64,000 bases of DNA. Source: Echinostoma caproni (lineage: Eukaryota > Platyhelminthes > Trematoda > Plagiorchiida > Echinostomatidae). The translations under genes were made by a program, and so were the position numbers. Below the pieces are notes generated by a model. It ran no database searches, was not told where the DNA came from, and saw nothing but the letters and a program-made list of their open reading frames with translations. Shown one piece after another: positions 14,190-26,919 of the stretch. Location of the stretch: positions 1-64,000 of the forward strand of contig UZAN01039570.1 in assembly GCA_900618425.1 (NCBI GenBank), read 5' to 3'. Numbering within the stretch: position 1 is the first letter of the stretch; each line of letters opens with the position of its first letter.

Positions 14190-14218
14190 TTCAACTGCCG
14201 ACGGGTTGTCCAAAAGGA

Positions 14219-14371
14219 TGGTTTCCAAAATCAATTTATCTGTCTCCCTTGGATTTCTTTCTGTGGGCATTCATAAGGCGCATAGTTTATTCCCAAAAAT
14301 CGAAAACGATCGAGGAGCTAAAGCAGGGATGGCCACGCAGTGCAAAAGTGTTACAATTGCTACTATTCTGA
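14219..14371 (+). pseudogene. Transposase C-terminal fragment (Tc1/mariner-like DDD/E)
   Basis: The frame gives WFPKSIYLSPLDFFLWAF, then a basic VY segment and TIEELKQ. This is the pattern seen at the third catalytic residue of mariner/IS630-type transposases, where a segment of the form SPDLxPxDFFLWG is followed by TxEELK. The aspartate codon is at 14252-14254. The usual SPDL is IYLSP here, suggesting decay. The upstream part lies in the gap. The C-terminus reads into WPRSAKVLQLLLF and a stop, unlike the family, so the end is probably frameshifted. Superfamily assignment is by motif memory only. Confidence 0.5.
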
Positions 14372-14509
14372 AGGTGGAGGAAAACTATTTTCACCGTATT
14401 TTATTATGCTTAGAAAAATAGTACGTCTATCTTAGACGAGTCAAACGTTGACCCGTGTCGTCATCGCTTAAGCTTTCTACATTCCGAATTTCCCACATGA
14501 CGCATCGTT

Positions 14510-14559
14510 CCACAAATGATTCTCCTGTGGCGATTCTCTACCAACACTTAAGCAGCATC
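14510..14559 (-). repeat. Right arm of 50-bp perfect inverted repeat
   Basis: Reverse complement of 13545-13594 without a mismatch; part of the terminal region of the DNA transposon. Confidence 0.9.
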
Positions 14560-14590
14560 TTAAATTGATATTCGGACGTCTGAAATTGAA

Positions 14591-15979
14591 ACAGGTATAG
14601 ATAATATTTCAAGTGAGTATTATTTTAGGCAATATGATTTTAAAAATAGTATCAGGACCATAAACCATTTCAGTTAGAATTCACGAGAGCGATAACAGTT
14701 GTTTTAAAGCCCCAAGTCTAGGTGAAGAAGTCGATTGTTAATAAACTTAAACAGTTATATTTGATGTCACATTCGAGAAAATAATTTTTGTTCAAGTACC
14801 ATCACAGTGAAAGTACCGACGTTCTAGGTTGTAAGGGTTTGTATGTAACGTCATGGTTTCTTATTGGGCGATTAAGCTGGAATCGGACATGTTCCCACTA
14901 TACAGTTTCGTTCCTTGATTTGCACCGGTTACCAATCTCTCGTATGCGCCTATAGGAGGTTACGTCTATGTAGCACCGGTCATACTTCGGCAACTGCTTC
15001 AAAATTGGGCTCAAACAAATGTGGGTAGGTGGGTTCTGCGGAATACAGTAAGTCACAGCTATCTCCATTCATAGGGAAACATTTCCCGCCTACTTGATAA
15101 AAACACTAGAAAGGGGTCATCAAACAACATCGTCAAACAACTATTTTAAAATTTGCAATCGGATACTCAAAGTTGAAACATATGATTTGGGGAACGTCAA
15201 TCGAACCGAAATCTCAAGTAACTTCATTCGCTCCTCAAAGGAGTTGAACGAAGTGAATATTATTAAATATTTTTTAAACGAAGACGTTTGTCTCCACTAA
15301 TTACTGCATTCAGTTAAAGGTATCTGAACCTCTGTTCATTTGTCATTCCTACTTAACCTAGACTAGTTAGAAATGAGATTGGCTTGTTCTACATCTACTA
15401 GTGTTAAAGGCTTGACAGCACGCAAAACAACGATAGCAATGAATTCGTACGGAACCATGGTGATGTGATGTGGGGTATGAAGTGACTAACTGTCAGCTAT
15501 CTACCTCACGCAAATCACTTACATCCTCAGAACAAATGGTTGCATTTGTCAATTGCCGTCCTTTCCAAAGATTAACAGCAAAAATAGCAACAACAATAAC
15601 AACAACAACGAACCTTCCAACCAACACGAAACCCTATTTACGAGTGCTATTTCAGCTCATGTCACATGACGTTTTGCTCCCTTAATAGTCATCATATATC
15701 AAAACAGGGTTTTTCAGTTTTATCAACATCTGGCGTAAGCATACAATAAATCTTAGCTACTATTTGTCACACGAAAGTCACTACCATGTAATGTTTTTCA
15801 GTCCTACATACCCGGAATCGGCCCATGCAGTCCTATCTCGGTCACGTGAGTATCACAATAGGGTTTGGTTAGGGGGATGACAAAATTTTAACCGAAATGG
15901 GAACAACTGACTTGTTTGTCTAATTGTACACAAGGAATCACGTCGTATTGTGAACTAAACAGCTGGAGACTGCCTTTCA
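14591..15979. other. No gene recognised
   Basis: AT-rich DNA with small open frames. It includes a short (CAA)n-like microsatellite near 15585-15612. Nothing identifiable. Confidence 0.4.
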
Positions 15980-16100
15980 ATCCTGGCTTTTTATTTTGTG
16001 GCAGTGCATCACTGTCAACCTAAATGTGCCGAATCGAACCCGAGATCTCACACGGAAAATGAAACCAGACAACTTGCTAACCACAGGACAGCTGATCAGA
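15980..16100 (-). mobile_element. tRNA-derived SINE head (minus strand)
   Basis: Read on the minus strand, TGTGGTTAGCAAGTTGTCTGG resembles an RNA polymerase III A box. About 35 bases later GGGTTCGATTCGG matches the B-box consensus GGTTCGANTCC closely. The cloverleaf is not complete, so this is a tRNA-derived SINE or pseudo-tRNA and not a working tRNA gene. The tail runs towards lower coordinates without a clear end. Confidence 0.45.
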
Positions 16101-16224
16101 CTATTAAATTCGCATTCTAGGAGCAAGTTAGTTGATCTCTTATTATCGCCTTATGGTGGGAAGTCCTTTACTTCAAAAGTGTTTCCGTCCAAGACAAAAC
16201 ACTACAGGAGGCAGTGGTTTCAGT

Positions 16225-16225
16225 N
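16225..16225. other. Single ambiguous base (N)
   Basis: Isolated n between a duplicated-looking AT/GT context; either an unresolved base or a closed contig join. Other single Ns are at 17636, 20221 and 47389. Confidence 0.95.
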
Positions 16226-16249
16226 ATTTTCGGTTCCTTTATAGATGGT

Positions 16250-16345
16250 GACTATTTTTAAGTTCCGGGTGGAAATCAAACCGCAGCATTTTGCACAGGG
16301 AGCCGAAGCCTTCACCACAAACTTGTAGGTCATATCTCGAGCAGT
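16250..16345 (-). mobile_element. Second tRNA-derived SINE head (minus strand)
   Basis: On the minus strand TGTGGTGAAGGCTTCGG is A-box-like, and CGGTTTGATTTCC about 30 bases further is B-box-like. It lies only 150 bp from the SINE head at 15980-16100 in the same orientation. No tRNA fold with paired acceptor ends is visible. Confidence 0.35.
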
Positions 16346-19300
16346 TTGCTGTATTGGTATGGATTGTTACGTTTGGATGAGTCCATTATCGTTTTATATG
16401 TCGAGACTCAATGAACGCGCAGTGATTGAAAGCAATATCCAAAATTCTGACCATATGTAGTCTTTGGTACCTAAATGGGATAATCCGAATAGACCAATTT
16501 CATTTTTCGCTCAATTTATGATTGTGTTTATGCTTAATTTTGCAAACATGTTTTTACCACAAATTTTCGGACAAATGTTCTCCATCAAAAAGACAGCTTT
16601 GCTTTATTCTTTGAAATTAAGTTTGATGAGAGATCCGACATTCATTACATCTCAAACACTAATGCAACGAATCTCATGTGATAATGTACTGTTAAATTTT
16701 CTACCGTAACAACATGTCCGTTTGCGAGTGACATTGTGCACCATGAGTGCAATATTGTTTTCCAGTTTAAAGTGATGCCTTTTCTATCTGCCATCTGTAT
16801 AGATTAATCTATAGGGTTTGTATTTCGAAATTGGTTCGACGGACAGAAAATGCCGGGTTGAAACTTATCCGAAATGAATTTATTGCTTTAGACTAATTGT
16901 TTCTGGGCAACAACAATGAACCGTCGGGGCTGTGGATAACATAAACGTTGATGTTTTCGGGATGCTATCCGCTATACAAAGCAAAAATATTGTCACTCCA
17001 TCTAAGTGGTCATCAACATCTGCTACCGGCTTTCGTGCTAGACCAGTGAAAGGTTCACTCTTTCATTTGTTAACAGGAAATGCATGTGTTGTGGCACATG
17101 AATATACAAAGGACTTCTCACTGCTGGAAAGCACTGTTCCAGTCTAGATATGAATCATCGTCGGTAAATGACAACCAAATACATTGGATTTATAACCCGA
17201 GAACAAAGGGAGAGAGAGATAGTAAATCGACTCACTATCCGCTTTCGCTTTTTCCTGTTTGGCTATCAGCACATTTTCCCGTATCGACATAACATGCTAT
17301 GATGATACCATTTTATGCTGGGCCTTGATGTCTCCCAACAAGGCTCGAATAATTTTCAAAGATCAGTAGCATACTAAGTCTACATGAAAAATTCACTCCA
17401 TATGAGAACAGATTCCTCTTAGACCGTTCCATAGAAAAGCAGTTATTATTTTTCCGGAGGATGTCTGTTTTAGGAAAACAATAATACAAAGTACCTATAG
17501 CAATACACGGGTATCTGTATTTCTAGCTAATAAGTTCGACTGTCGTTTAAAAAAATGGATATTATAACAATTTGCTATTGATATCGCTCTATTTTAATGA
17601 TTTAAGATATCTGAACAATGGACAACAAAACTAATNGTCTTCCGAAGGAACCAGTATATTCTGTTCTCATCAATATCAGCTACTGGAATATTGAAAAGAA
17701 TTAAGAAGCATTGTGGCTGTCACAAATAACAGCTGCGGTTTGATCTGCGTGTGCGAATGTGCCATTCGAGAATTAGTGAATCGCATACCTACGAGTGCAA
17801 TGACCACCAGGTAAACATCCACTAATCGACCACTCGAGCATCCGAGGTCATTGCAGAGCGAGATGACCGGGAAATGCAATGCTGGGGACTGTGCAGTAGC
17901 GTGTGTGTATGGTTAGCTGGTTGGGAGCTGGAGGAATACGAATGGCTCATCCTGGGACCAGCACACACACATGAGGTGTAACAAACAAGACAGCATTTGC
18001 ATGTGCACAGGCGTACAGGTAAGGAGGTGCTTACAACTCGAATGGGGTACGTACGGATAGGGTGAATCTGACCGTTTGTAATCGATGGATTTTAACCGCT
18101 TGCGAGTGGCAAACAGACTGGTGCACCACAACCTTAGGGCTGTTTTCATTCGAACAAAACATGGGATGCTGCGGTGCATGGGATAAGTTGGTGTGTGTTC
18201 AGGTAGGTTGGAGTGGGTCGTAGAACAAGTTGAAGGGTCACTTTGAATGGGTGATTAGTCTAGTTGGAAGCATTTGGTGGTAATTTCAGTTAAGGACAAT
18301 GTACATGTGTTGGTTTCATGGGTCGTTCTTTCGTGTACGGGAGCACAGTCACAACCGTCACATGTAGTTTTCTCTCTAAAATAATCGATTACCTATAAGT
18401 ATGAAAATTGGGTTATGCATTGGAGGTTTGCTACTTTGTCTTATTAAGGTCAAAGGCCACTGGAGATGGTGTTTTACATTTTTGTTATATAAAAACAACG
18501 CCCGGTGTTAGACAAAAAACAAGTTGAAAACTTTTTCTACCGTCATTTAATTGACAATGGTTCACCCTGTTTTCTGTTCACATGGGAAACTGGTTTGATG
18601 TTGTTGATCGAGCAAAACGCAAGCATGACACGATGATGAACTTCTATTGGTGGGTTGACATACAGAATCAGAGTGAGTATTTTCGGCCTAACAAAAAGGT
18701 ATTAGATAATTCCAATATTTGCGAATGCTTGTCTAATGACTTAGTGACGGTGGATTTGCGAACAAATAAATGCGTTACATGTTTTCTTGGTTTCCCAATC
18801 AGAAAGGTGCATTCAGTAGTTGTGCTACGGATCGGAATGGCGACATAAGCTCGACAATTAATCTCAGAGTCAGAGGAGAAATCGAGTTATTTCCTGGGAA
18901 AGACTAGTACTTTCGTAACTGTTATCAACATTATATCATGAAATCAATGAGAAAGATATGAATAAGCTCGTTTTTACTTATCAATAATTGTATCAGCAAT
19001 TGAAAATAAATACTAACAATCAAATAAAGTTGATTTTAGGTGGGGAAAATTTACATAACCGATTACTTACCGATTAATTAAATATTTGGTCCAGGTGTGG
19101 CATTGAAAACTACCCTACCTTTATTTATCTGTTCGTTCAATCGTTGGGGTTCATTAGGATGTTTGGTTGGTGGATCAAGGTAGATTAAGTTCTGCAAAAG
19201 TTGTTTTATACACATGGATGGATTCCGCTCGCTTCCGCTCTGGCAAGAATAGTACAATGGGCCTACTTTGATGATTTGCCGTGAACCATACTCAGTGGAC

Positions 19301-21597
19301 GCAACGCCTCAGTAACGTTTATAATGTAACTTGCTTCAAACCACTACAGTAGTGACGACTATTCATTCTGGGGTTCAGTCAAACAGGGCGGTGCTCAAGG
19401 ATCCATTTTGATACACCTGACCGTGTAACCTATACATAGCATCTCATAGGACGGGGAAGCTGGATAATAGTGGAGAACTATCCCATCCCTATGTAGCACC
19501 GATCTCCATCAATGAACCGAAGGATCTTTTATACCGTCTCCAAATATCGGTTGGTTTGTTGATTAGAATCGTTTGAGGTATGGTCTAGTTTTGCCACTTT
19601 CTTTGTCTGTGTGTTAACATGTTTTGCATCTTTTAAAGAGTTTAAGCGCTTCGTGTCCAAAGGTGATTGTGAAAAAAATACGATCAAAGAATACTACTTT
19701 CTTTCTCGTTTTCTTAAACTTCTAACAACGATTGTTTGTTTGTTTGTCCGATAGGATCAATATTTTGCGGGACAAACAGAAGAAACGAGACACAGCAGGG
19801 CGAATCCCCGTGTTAGACACGTTGTTGCGGCTCTAATAGAGATTCTAATGCAGAGTGATAGTTGCGGATAAAGTTTAAGTGAATATTTAGTTTCACACAG
19901 TCACCACATAAGAGAGATTATTATCGTTTGTGAATTTCTGAACACTCCTCCCCAATTAAAATAACGTGCAGAGAAACTCCAAGATCCGACATGTTTAGTT
20001 TGCAAGGGTCGAAACGAGTAATACATTCAAATAAAAATCAACATCACTAGATCTGTGACCCAAATTTCGTCGGTTTCACCGATCTCAGCAGTGAGTAAAT
20101 TCGTAATTGAGAAAGAGGGAAATTACTCTCTAGCCGAAGTCACTATATAGAGGTACTCAGAATTTTTTTTATGAAGGTAGGCACAAATCACCTCACAAAA
20201 AGGATAAAAAGTTCTCAAGCNTCTCAAGCTTTTCTGTGGCGTTAGATAGTTTGAGGAATAACTCAATGGGAAAATTGAAAAATGGGGAAGTATTCAAAGA
20301 GTTGATAGTCAAACGTGTATTCAAAAGAAAATGGATGCATAAGCATTTGTCAGTCGATAATAAGGCATCCTATCCGCTTCCCGGTGGAATCACCATTATG
20401 TAATGTTTCTTACGTGGATTTGAAATCGACAGAAAACACGAGGTTTGAGTAAAAGAAATGGATAAGTGGTGGTGGTCCATAAGTAACGAGTTTTGTAACG
20501 CACTGCCGTCACCCAATTTTGGTGGTCGACAGCTTCCCTGTAGTTTGGGGTATTACCATATATAACTTAGTTACATCTATTTTGATTCGCATTTCCAAGT
20601 CCCGTGACTTTTATTGCCTGTTTCGAGGAGTAAGCGATAGGTCCTTGTGAATATGTGATTTGTTGCGCCTGCTGTACATCGTACAGAGGTGTGTAACAGA
20701 AAAAGTTGCAACTTCTTTTCTCTTATTAACGTCTGATTACTTTTCCATCTATTCTAGTTGGTGATTTGTTTCTCCTGTAAACACCACGGAATTCGTCAAA
20801 GAACCAAAGATGAATACTGATGTTTCTCTTGCTGCCACCATCACTGATTATTTCATACCTTGAGTAATGACTAATTTCCCCCGTTGCCTTAGTCATTTCG
20901 AAGAAAAATCATGAGAATGCCTCGAGGCATAACACCTGATTCGCTTTCAGTTGTTGCGAATGTTGTGGACACACATGAAAGCAGTTGATCACGCACATAA
21001 TTTATTTGATTTGTTGTTGTCTGTCATTCAGTACTCTGCTTGCATGTGCTGCGGTTAATGCGCTGCTTCTGCCCCTATTCACATCTCTTTCTTACAGTTT
21101 CGTTCAACGTTTGAAGTGAGCTAAAAAACAACACTATTGCAGAGAACTGTATAAAATAGATAGCAAATCTCCCCCAAGATATGTCTGGCCACATCAGTCT
21201 TTGATTAACAGCGGGAAATTTGATCCCTCCTCAACTTAACTTCACGCCGCTCTTATTGTTCACATCATACTCACATATTCAATGTGTCTTATTTTTCGGT
21301 TCCATTGGACAAGCGTGAATAGCCTGAGACGTTTAAAAGAAAAAGAATATCCTGGTTTATTTGTACGGAGGGGTGGGGCTGAGCATAATAATAATAATAG
21401 AATTCCCAACTCGACCAATCAACATGTAATTTGAAGTTTAGAACAGACAAACAACTAGGGATCTGCAAGGAATCCTCAAGCGGTATGCTCTTTGTTACAT
21501 TCATCGACAGTACTGTATGTGAGACTGATGATGTCTCGTAAGTATCCAATAGTACGTCGGTGAATTCAACCCGTATTGGACACATATCGATAGACTA
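16346..21597. other. No gene recognised
   Basis: AT-rich region with scattered frames of 60-90 codons (for example 18582-18848 plus) that carry no motif I know. A segment near 19370-19400 translates to a VKQGGAQGSIL-like string resembling part of a reverse transcriptase, but it is too short to assign. Single Ns at 17636 and 20221; the latter is flanked on both sides by tctcaagc. Confidence 0.4.
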
Positions 21598-21912
21598 GTT
21601 CAGTGGTGGTAAGTTCGTGCACTATAAACGTCTTTTATAATGCTTTTTAGTTTGATCAACAGCAGATGGGGAAATCCCCATAATCGCGAAGTCCTGCTGT
21701 TCGGTGAGTAAAGCCGGCAACCTGAGCCATGGGACTTGAGGTGGCGGACCACATAAGGCCTTTCTAGGTTAGGCGTGATACGAAACCGGACGACTTTAAT
21801 GGTACCTACCACCCACGTTGGGAAGCAGCGGCGAGGCTCAAACCGCGGACCATATGGTTCAGATCACACCGGCGACGGCGACCAAACCACTGTGCCATCA
21901 TCTTTGGGGCAA
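21598..21912 (-). mobile_element. tRNA-derived SINE (minus strand, about 310 bp)
   Basis: On the minus strand it starts near 21912 with GATGGCACAGTGGTTTGG (A-box form TGGCNNAGTGG). The B-box-like GGTTTGAGCC is the complement of 21836-21845. A body of about 240 bp follows, containing two short GC-rich hairpin-prone segments, and ends in an AT-rich tail near 21600. The spacing of A and B boxes fits a tRNA head with a short insertion. It is not a functional tRNA gene because the acceptor stem does not pair. The two open frames that overlap it are chance frames in the SINE. Confidence 0.5.
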
Positions 21913-24900
21913 CACTCATTTAATGATCCGGTTTGGATACAACACCTGATGAACTCCAAACAGATCATACTAATTCTCCCGCAACCATCATTAGCAGAGA
22001 AGTTTTTCCTGAACAAAGAATAGGTGAACATCATACTTCCTCTTCTGTGTTTCGATGTTTTCTAAACATTCCATAGGTACCCTTGGAAATGGTGTTCTTT
22101 GTCTCAGAACGGTTGATAACATGCATTAGAAGCTTGTTAATTGCGTTTTGTCAACAATTTGTCAACACTGTGCACCTTAATGAACCTCAATGAAACGCCA
22201 ACGAGTGGATAGATTAGTTAAACTCTGAGTGCCCGAGCTGAATGGTCAACTGCCAGCAGCCAGCTAGACAGCATGTAGAAATGTGTTCAGTAAACAAGCT
22301 GTTTATTTCTTGAATGCATCTATCTCACTACTCCAGACTTTGTCTATTTTTCACTAATAAACTGTCTTTGTGTTCGTAAGTGTAGTTGACATTTTATTAA
22401 ATGTTCTTACACCCATGATACATGGATTCAATTATACACAGGCGACTGAGTACGAGAACTTTGAAATGATGACGATGCTCTGTGTTTCAGTCTGTTGTCA
22501 TTAGAGATACCCATCAAACGGAACGTTTTATTCCTATTCGTAAATTGTGATCTCTGGGTAAGAATGTGGTTAATATCACTCAAATTAAAAGTAGTCTGTA
22601 TAAGCTCATGGCCAAAAAGAGTTGAATGAAAAGTTTTTCTTTTTTAATGATCACGTAGCGAGTAGGGTTTATCGTATTGGGCGGAAAACCGTCCGCCACT
22701 GTATGTTTTTTCTCTTCTTCAAATTCGGTAGCCGGAAAAGCGTATAATGTGATTTATTTATTTTTATGGCTCTATCCCTTAACATATCGGTCCCACATAA
22801 TATTGACAACCAGGCGGCGTTTTGCGTGACTGATCAGCATTTACACGATTCACTCGCTCTTACTCACTCACTCCTTGCTTCCGCGCGTATACACTTTAAG
22901 GCGAAAAGTAGTGAGCATGGATCCGGTAAAACCACACAGTGATATACCTAAAAAGGAACGTAACTTTCTGATATTCAGAGAAAACCTAGGAAAAGCATGT
23001 CTCTGTTGGATAGCATCGTTGCAAATATAAACGGCTTGCAAAATGAAACTGTTTTCGTTTCAGCATAACCTTGCAAAAGATTTATTTGAATTTTATAAAC
23101 ATATTCTCAATTTTGAAACTATAGAACAACGACAAAGAACCTCAACTGATGGCATTCATGTTTATTTTTCTAGTTGAGCTCCATTAGCGTGGAAAGCGAT
23201 GCTAAGACTGCTGTCCTTAAGTTGCTTATCAACCCACCCATCAAAGTAACGGTTTTCTTTTGATTTTAGATTTCTTTTGTCACTTATTGTTATAGAATCA
23301 AATCGATTGATGCTAACACCGTAAATTGTCATGGAAAAGCCCACAACGAAATCACTTGATGTGATCTTATCTAAAATTGAATACAGGATTAATTTTTTCA
23401 CACACAGAGCAAGGTGAATGAGAACTTAAAGCTAAGAAGCAGTATACAACTGCTTCTCTCTTGTTTCATCCCATCACGAAACCGAATTATATCCTCTGCT
23501 AATCCCTTCTGCGTTTCGTATATTTGCCATTCCATAGGTTTGTCGGGCCATGAAAAATCAGATGCTTCCTCCCCACTTCTCTCCTAAGTAAACCGAGGTA
23601 AAGTGAATGAGTGGAGAATAAGAACCACCGTAATTTGTTAAAGCTAAATAACAGTGTTTTCTTCATTTTGTGTTTCGTAAATCTACTCGTCTTGTTAAAA
23701 TAAACATAAGTCTCCATAACAGGCTTTCACTCCGTATGCCGAAATGTGGTCGTTCCATTTTTGCTCGACAAGAAACACCTACACCAACTATTCCCTGTCC
23801 TTATTCACACCTTCGGTGATGATGATCAGTATTATTAATATGATGTCTTGTGATATCAATGAAAAGACATCGAGTAAAATACCCTAGCTGACTTTCCACA
23901 TGAACAGGCCTGTTCGTACAGATTACCTCTCTATCCATTCAGCCCCTCCCCCCAATGCACGGCTCCCTACACAGGCAGTCGAGTCTAAGCCGAAATTCGG
24001 ACGAACATCTTTTGATCGAATTAATCAACATACCCCGCTGCGAGTTTCTTTTCGAAAAGACTGAAACATGTGAAGTGATCGAGATTGTGTTTGTCTGCAT
24101 GTTTCTGTGTGTGCATGCATGCCCGTGATGGACTGTGTGATGAACGCGAGGAAGACAAGGTTGGGTAGTCGGTAAAATGAACTGAATCAGACGACGGAGA
24201 AGTTCTGGTTTGTTTTCATACCGTACCCCGGCGTTACCATAACGTAATATTTCGTAGCATGTTTTGACGATTGCATACCTCGATTGAAAAGACAACTTGC
24301 TCCATTCTATTCTGCGCTCCATCTCTCCCTCCCTCCGTCGCATCAACCACCCTCCGTTTTCACTCACTCATTTTGGTGTCTATTCGATCAGACCTGTGCG
24401 GTGTGAAAGAGCATGTCCCGTATGGCAGGCTTAATCAACCGCGACAGGAAAACAGACCGCAAGTAAATCGGTCAGGCATGGGGTGAATAAGAATGTTCAC
24501 TGGTGTGTGTGCGCACGTGTGTGTGTATGGAAATTTGAACATAAATGTTGATGATGAGGATGTGGATTTTGAAGTGTAGAATTTACCCGTAAATCCGCGG
24601 CGCATCCGAATTTTCATGTGTGTGTATGTGCGAACTCTTTTTCGTTATAGGCTGTCAACGAACTAATTAGAACTGTGTCAAAACATTCGTTCAGGAACAA
24701 CCATATTTTGTGCCATCTTCTTACACCCTCAAATGGAATTCTCAGTCTGATCATCTGACGTAGCCAAAATCAACATCTATGGTAGATGAAGGGTAGAGGA
24801 GGATGGAAGATTGCTCTTACCTATAAACCTATATACAATGTTGTCAGGCTCTTTGATTCACGCTTTTTAGTAACGTGTCTCTATATTTATCTCGCTTGAA

Positions 24901-25864
24901 GAGGGTGTTGCATAAAAACAGTTCGGAAATTCTTTACAGCTTTGTCCAATGTACAATCAAAAGGGGTTACTGAGGGAAGATGCCTCAGCCAAAAGATCTA
25001 ACTGAATATCTAAGTCATAATAAAATCTGCGACGAAGCGTATGAGAGGGTTCTGCACGGAAGCATGAAGCACGAGCAATGACCTGTTACGCAACGCTCGC
25101 AAATTTTGTGTCCACGATCCAGGCTTTGCTTGTAAGAATCGCATCGCTAATCACAGTCCACAAATGTAGAAGGCTTGGTTGGCGATTTTCACCTATTCAT
25201 TTTGTACTAGCTTTGTTCTCTACATAACGAATTAAATCCAAGACTTCATCCAGTATGCAATTAACCAAACAATACAAACATCATTCACCTCTTACCGAGT
25301 TAGTTCGAGAAAAGCAAAGTTCTAAGAGTCATTACGATGAGTCTGAATTTTAGGATGGGTTTAAACTCACCATACTCGACACTAGGGCTGATTTTACGTG
25401 GCTGTGTAATAGTGTACGAATAATTGAATAAAATTTCCCAGAAGCACATACCGATTTCGCGGTCACTGCCACTCATTAGGTGTTTGAATCTGAAACTAGT
25501 TGGTGAAAAAAATTATTACAATTCTACTCTTCATGTGAATGAAGTAAAACAAACTTTGACTGCATCTCGAGGAGTTGATTCGAGATAAAACACTCGTGTG
25601 TTTCCGGTAAATTTTGCTTAATCATTCACCTGCTACTTAGTTATAAGGGACAAATAGCCGTTCGAACGATATCACACTGAAATGGGTTTTGTGTAAATCA
25701 TCACCAAATCAAAACAAATTACATTATGTTTCTGATTAGTACCGGCTAACCATTTACACGTGGAATGAGAACCACTCACCATTTTCACTGCTTGTTGCAT
25801 TCGTGGTCCGTTGGGGAGGTTGAATCTAAGGCATGGATTGAAATGCTTGAAGGCTTGGTCCAGC
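21913..25864. other. No gene recognised
   Basis: Contains a GT-rich simple-sequence patch around 24500-24530 and 24615-24632. A 142-codon minus-strand frame at 23939-24367 has a moderately protein-like stretch (RYAIVKTCYEILRYGNAG) but also low-complexity His/Arg sequence and no family match I recognise. I do not call it as a gene. Confidence 0.4.
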
Positions 25865-25984
25865 TGTTTTTACCAACACGGTGTTTCAAAAGCGGCCCGA
25901 ACCCATCGACCCCAGGACCCTGGACCTCAAAAGTAGAACCTGAGCGTAATGCGAACCTGACCGCCGGACAGCATATCGGACCGT

Positions 25985-25985
<1 letters not shown>
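25865..25985 (-). mobile_element. SINE-like fragment next to TA repeat
   Basis: On the minus strand it contains GCTCAGGTTCTACTTTTGAG followed by GTCCAGGGTC and GGGTCGATGGG. This resembles the plus-strand segment at 27537-27570 (GCTCACGTTCCACCTTTGAG, then GTCCCGGGTC). The shared block is about 30 bp at roughly 80 percent identity by eye. A degenerate B box is likely. It is probably a fragment of a tRNA-derived SINE. Confidence 0.35.

Positions 25986-25989
<4 letters not shown>

Positions 25990-26037
<48 letters not shown>
25990..26037. repeat. (TA)n microsatellite
   Basis: Uninterrupted AT dinucleotide run of about 48 bp that leads straight into a gap; the repeat probably broke the assembly. 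Confidence 0.95.
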
Positions 26038-26576
26038 NNNNNNNNNNNNNNNNNNNNNNNNNNNNNNNNNNNNNNNNNNNNNNNNNNNNNNNNNNNNNNN
26101 NNNNNNNNNNNNNNNNNNNNNNNNNNNNNNNNNNNNNNNNNNNNNNNNNNNNNNNNNNNNNNNNNNNNNNNNNNNNNNNNNNNNNNNNNNNNNNNNNNNN
26201 NNNNNNNNNNNNNNNNNNNNNNNNNNNNNNNNNNNNNNNNNNNNNNNNNNNNNNNNNNNNNNNNNNNNNNNNNNNNNNNNNNNNNNNNNNNNNNNNNNNN
26301 NNNNNNNNNNNNNNNNNNNNNNNNNNNNNNNNNNNNNNNNNNNNNNNNNNNNNNNNNNNNNNNNNNNNNNNNNNNNNNNNNNNNNNNNNNNNNNNNNNNN
26401 NNNNNNNNNNNNNNNNNNNNNNNNNNNNNNNNNNNNNNNNNNNNNNNNNNNNNNNNNNNNNNNNNNNNNNNNNNNNNNNNNNNNNNNNNNNNNNNNNNNN
26501 NNNNNNNNNNNNNNNNNNNNNNNNNNNNNNNNNNNNNNNNNNNNNNNNNNNNNNNNNNNNNNNNNNNNNNNNNNNN
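26038..26576. other. Assembly gap (539 N)
   Basis: Run of N following the TA repeat. The large open frame through it is an artefact. Confidence 0.99.
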
Positions 26577-26641
26577 TTGAAAATAATTATTTTCTATAAA
26601 TGTTGATGTTGCAAAGCTTAGTTAAGAAATAAAATGTAGAT

Positions 26642-26807
26642 GTTGCATGCTGCAACACAAGTTGATTGGAGGTGTAACCGATGTGCCCGTATCATGAAAT
26701 CATTTGACACATCTCGTACAACTTCAGTGTTTCTGAATAACGTACGATAATTCTAGGAGTGAAAATCTCAAGTGTGGCTCAAACGATCCATTGTTTTGCA
26801 TTCACAG
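26642..26807 (+). repeat. Left terminal inverted repeat of foldback element
   Basis: Matches the reverse complement of 27246-27414 with a few small indels. It begins with the palindrome gttgcatgctgcaac. Confidence 0.75.
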
Positions 26808-26919
26808 GTGAACTCTGCTCATGAGAATTGGATACAAAAACGTGCTGAGGATAACAAACTGCTTGGTGTGGGTTTCATTCCGTGGGAGATCGTTAATTCC
26901 CCACGAGGTAAATGCATTC

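Larger units (their letters stand above)
13184..14590. mobile_element. Decayed DNA transposon with inverted repeats (contains a gap)
   Basis: The two sides of the N run are joined by an exact 50-bp inverted repeat: 13545-13594 is the reverse complement of 14510-14559. Further out, both ends carry copies of an AATTTAAGAYGTC-type motif in inverted orientation with 21-bp spacing. Between them, at the right side, is a transposase C-terminal remnant (14219-14371). Together this indicates a cut-and-paste transposon, probably of the Tc1/mariner/IS630 superfamily. True length is unknown because of the gap. The left end holds about 330 bp (13216-13544) not matched on the right, so one end has an insertion or the other a deletion. 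Confidence 0.55.

Noticed and set aside
13371..14421. Four large open frames across the first gap
   Set aside because: Their length comes from untranslatable Ns; only the 14219-14371 end carries real signal.
19370..19400. Reverse transcriptase fragment (VKQGGAQGSIL)
   Set aside because: Only ten residues resemble an RT motif, and neighbouring sequence in all frames shows nothing consistent.
23939..24367. 142-codon minus-strand gene
   Set aside because: No recognisable domain, partly low complexity, no convincing splice signals.
25765..26580. 271-codon frame through the TA repeat and second gap
   Set aside because: Made of (YI)n from the TA run plus Ns; not a protein.
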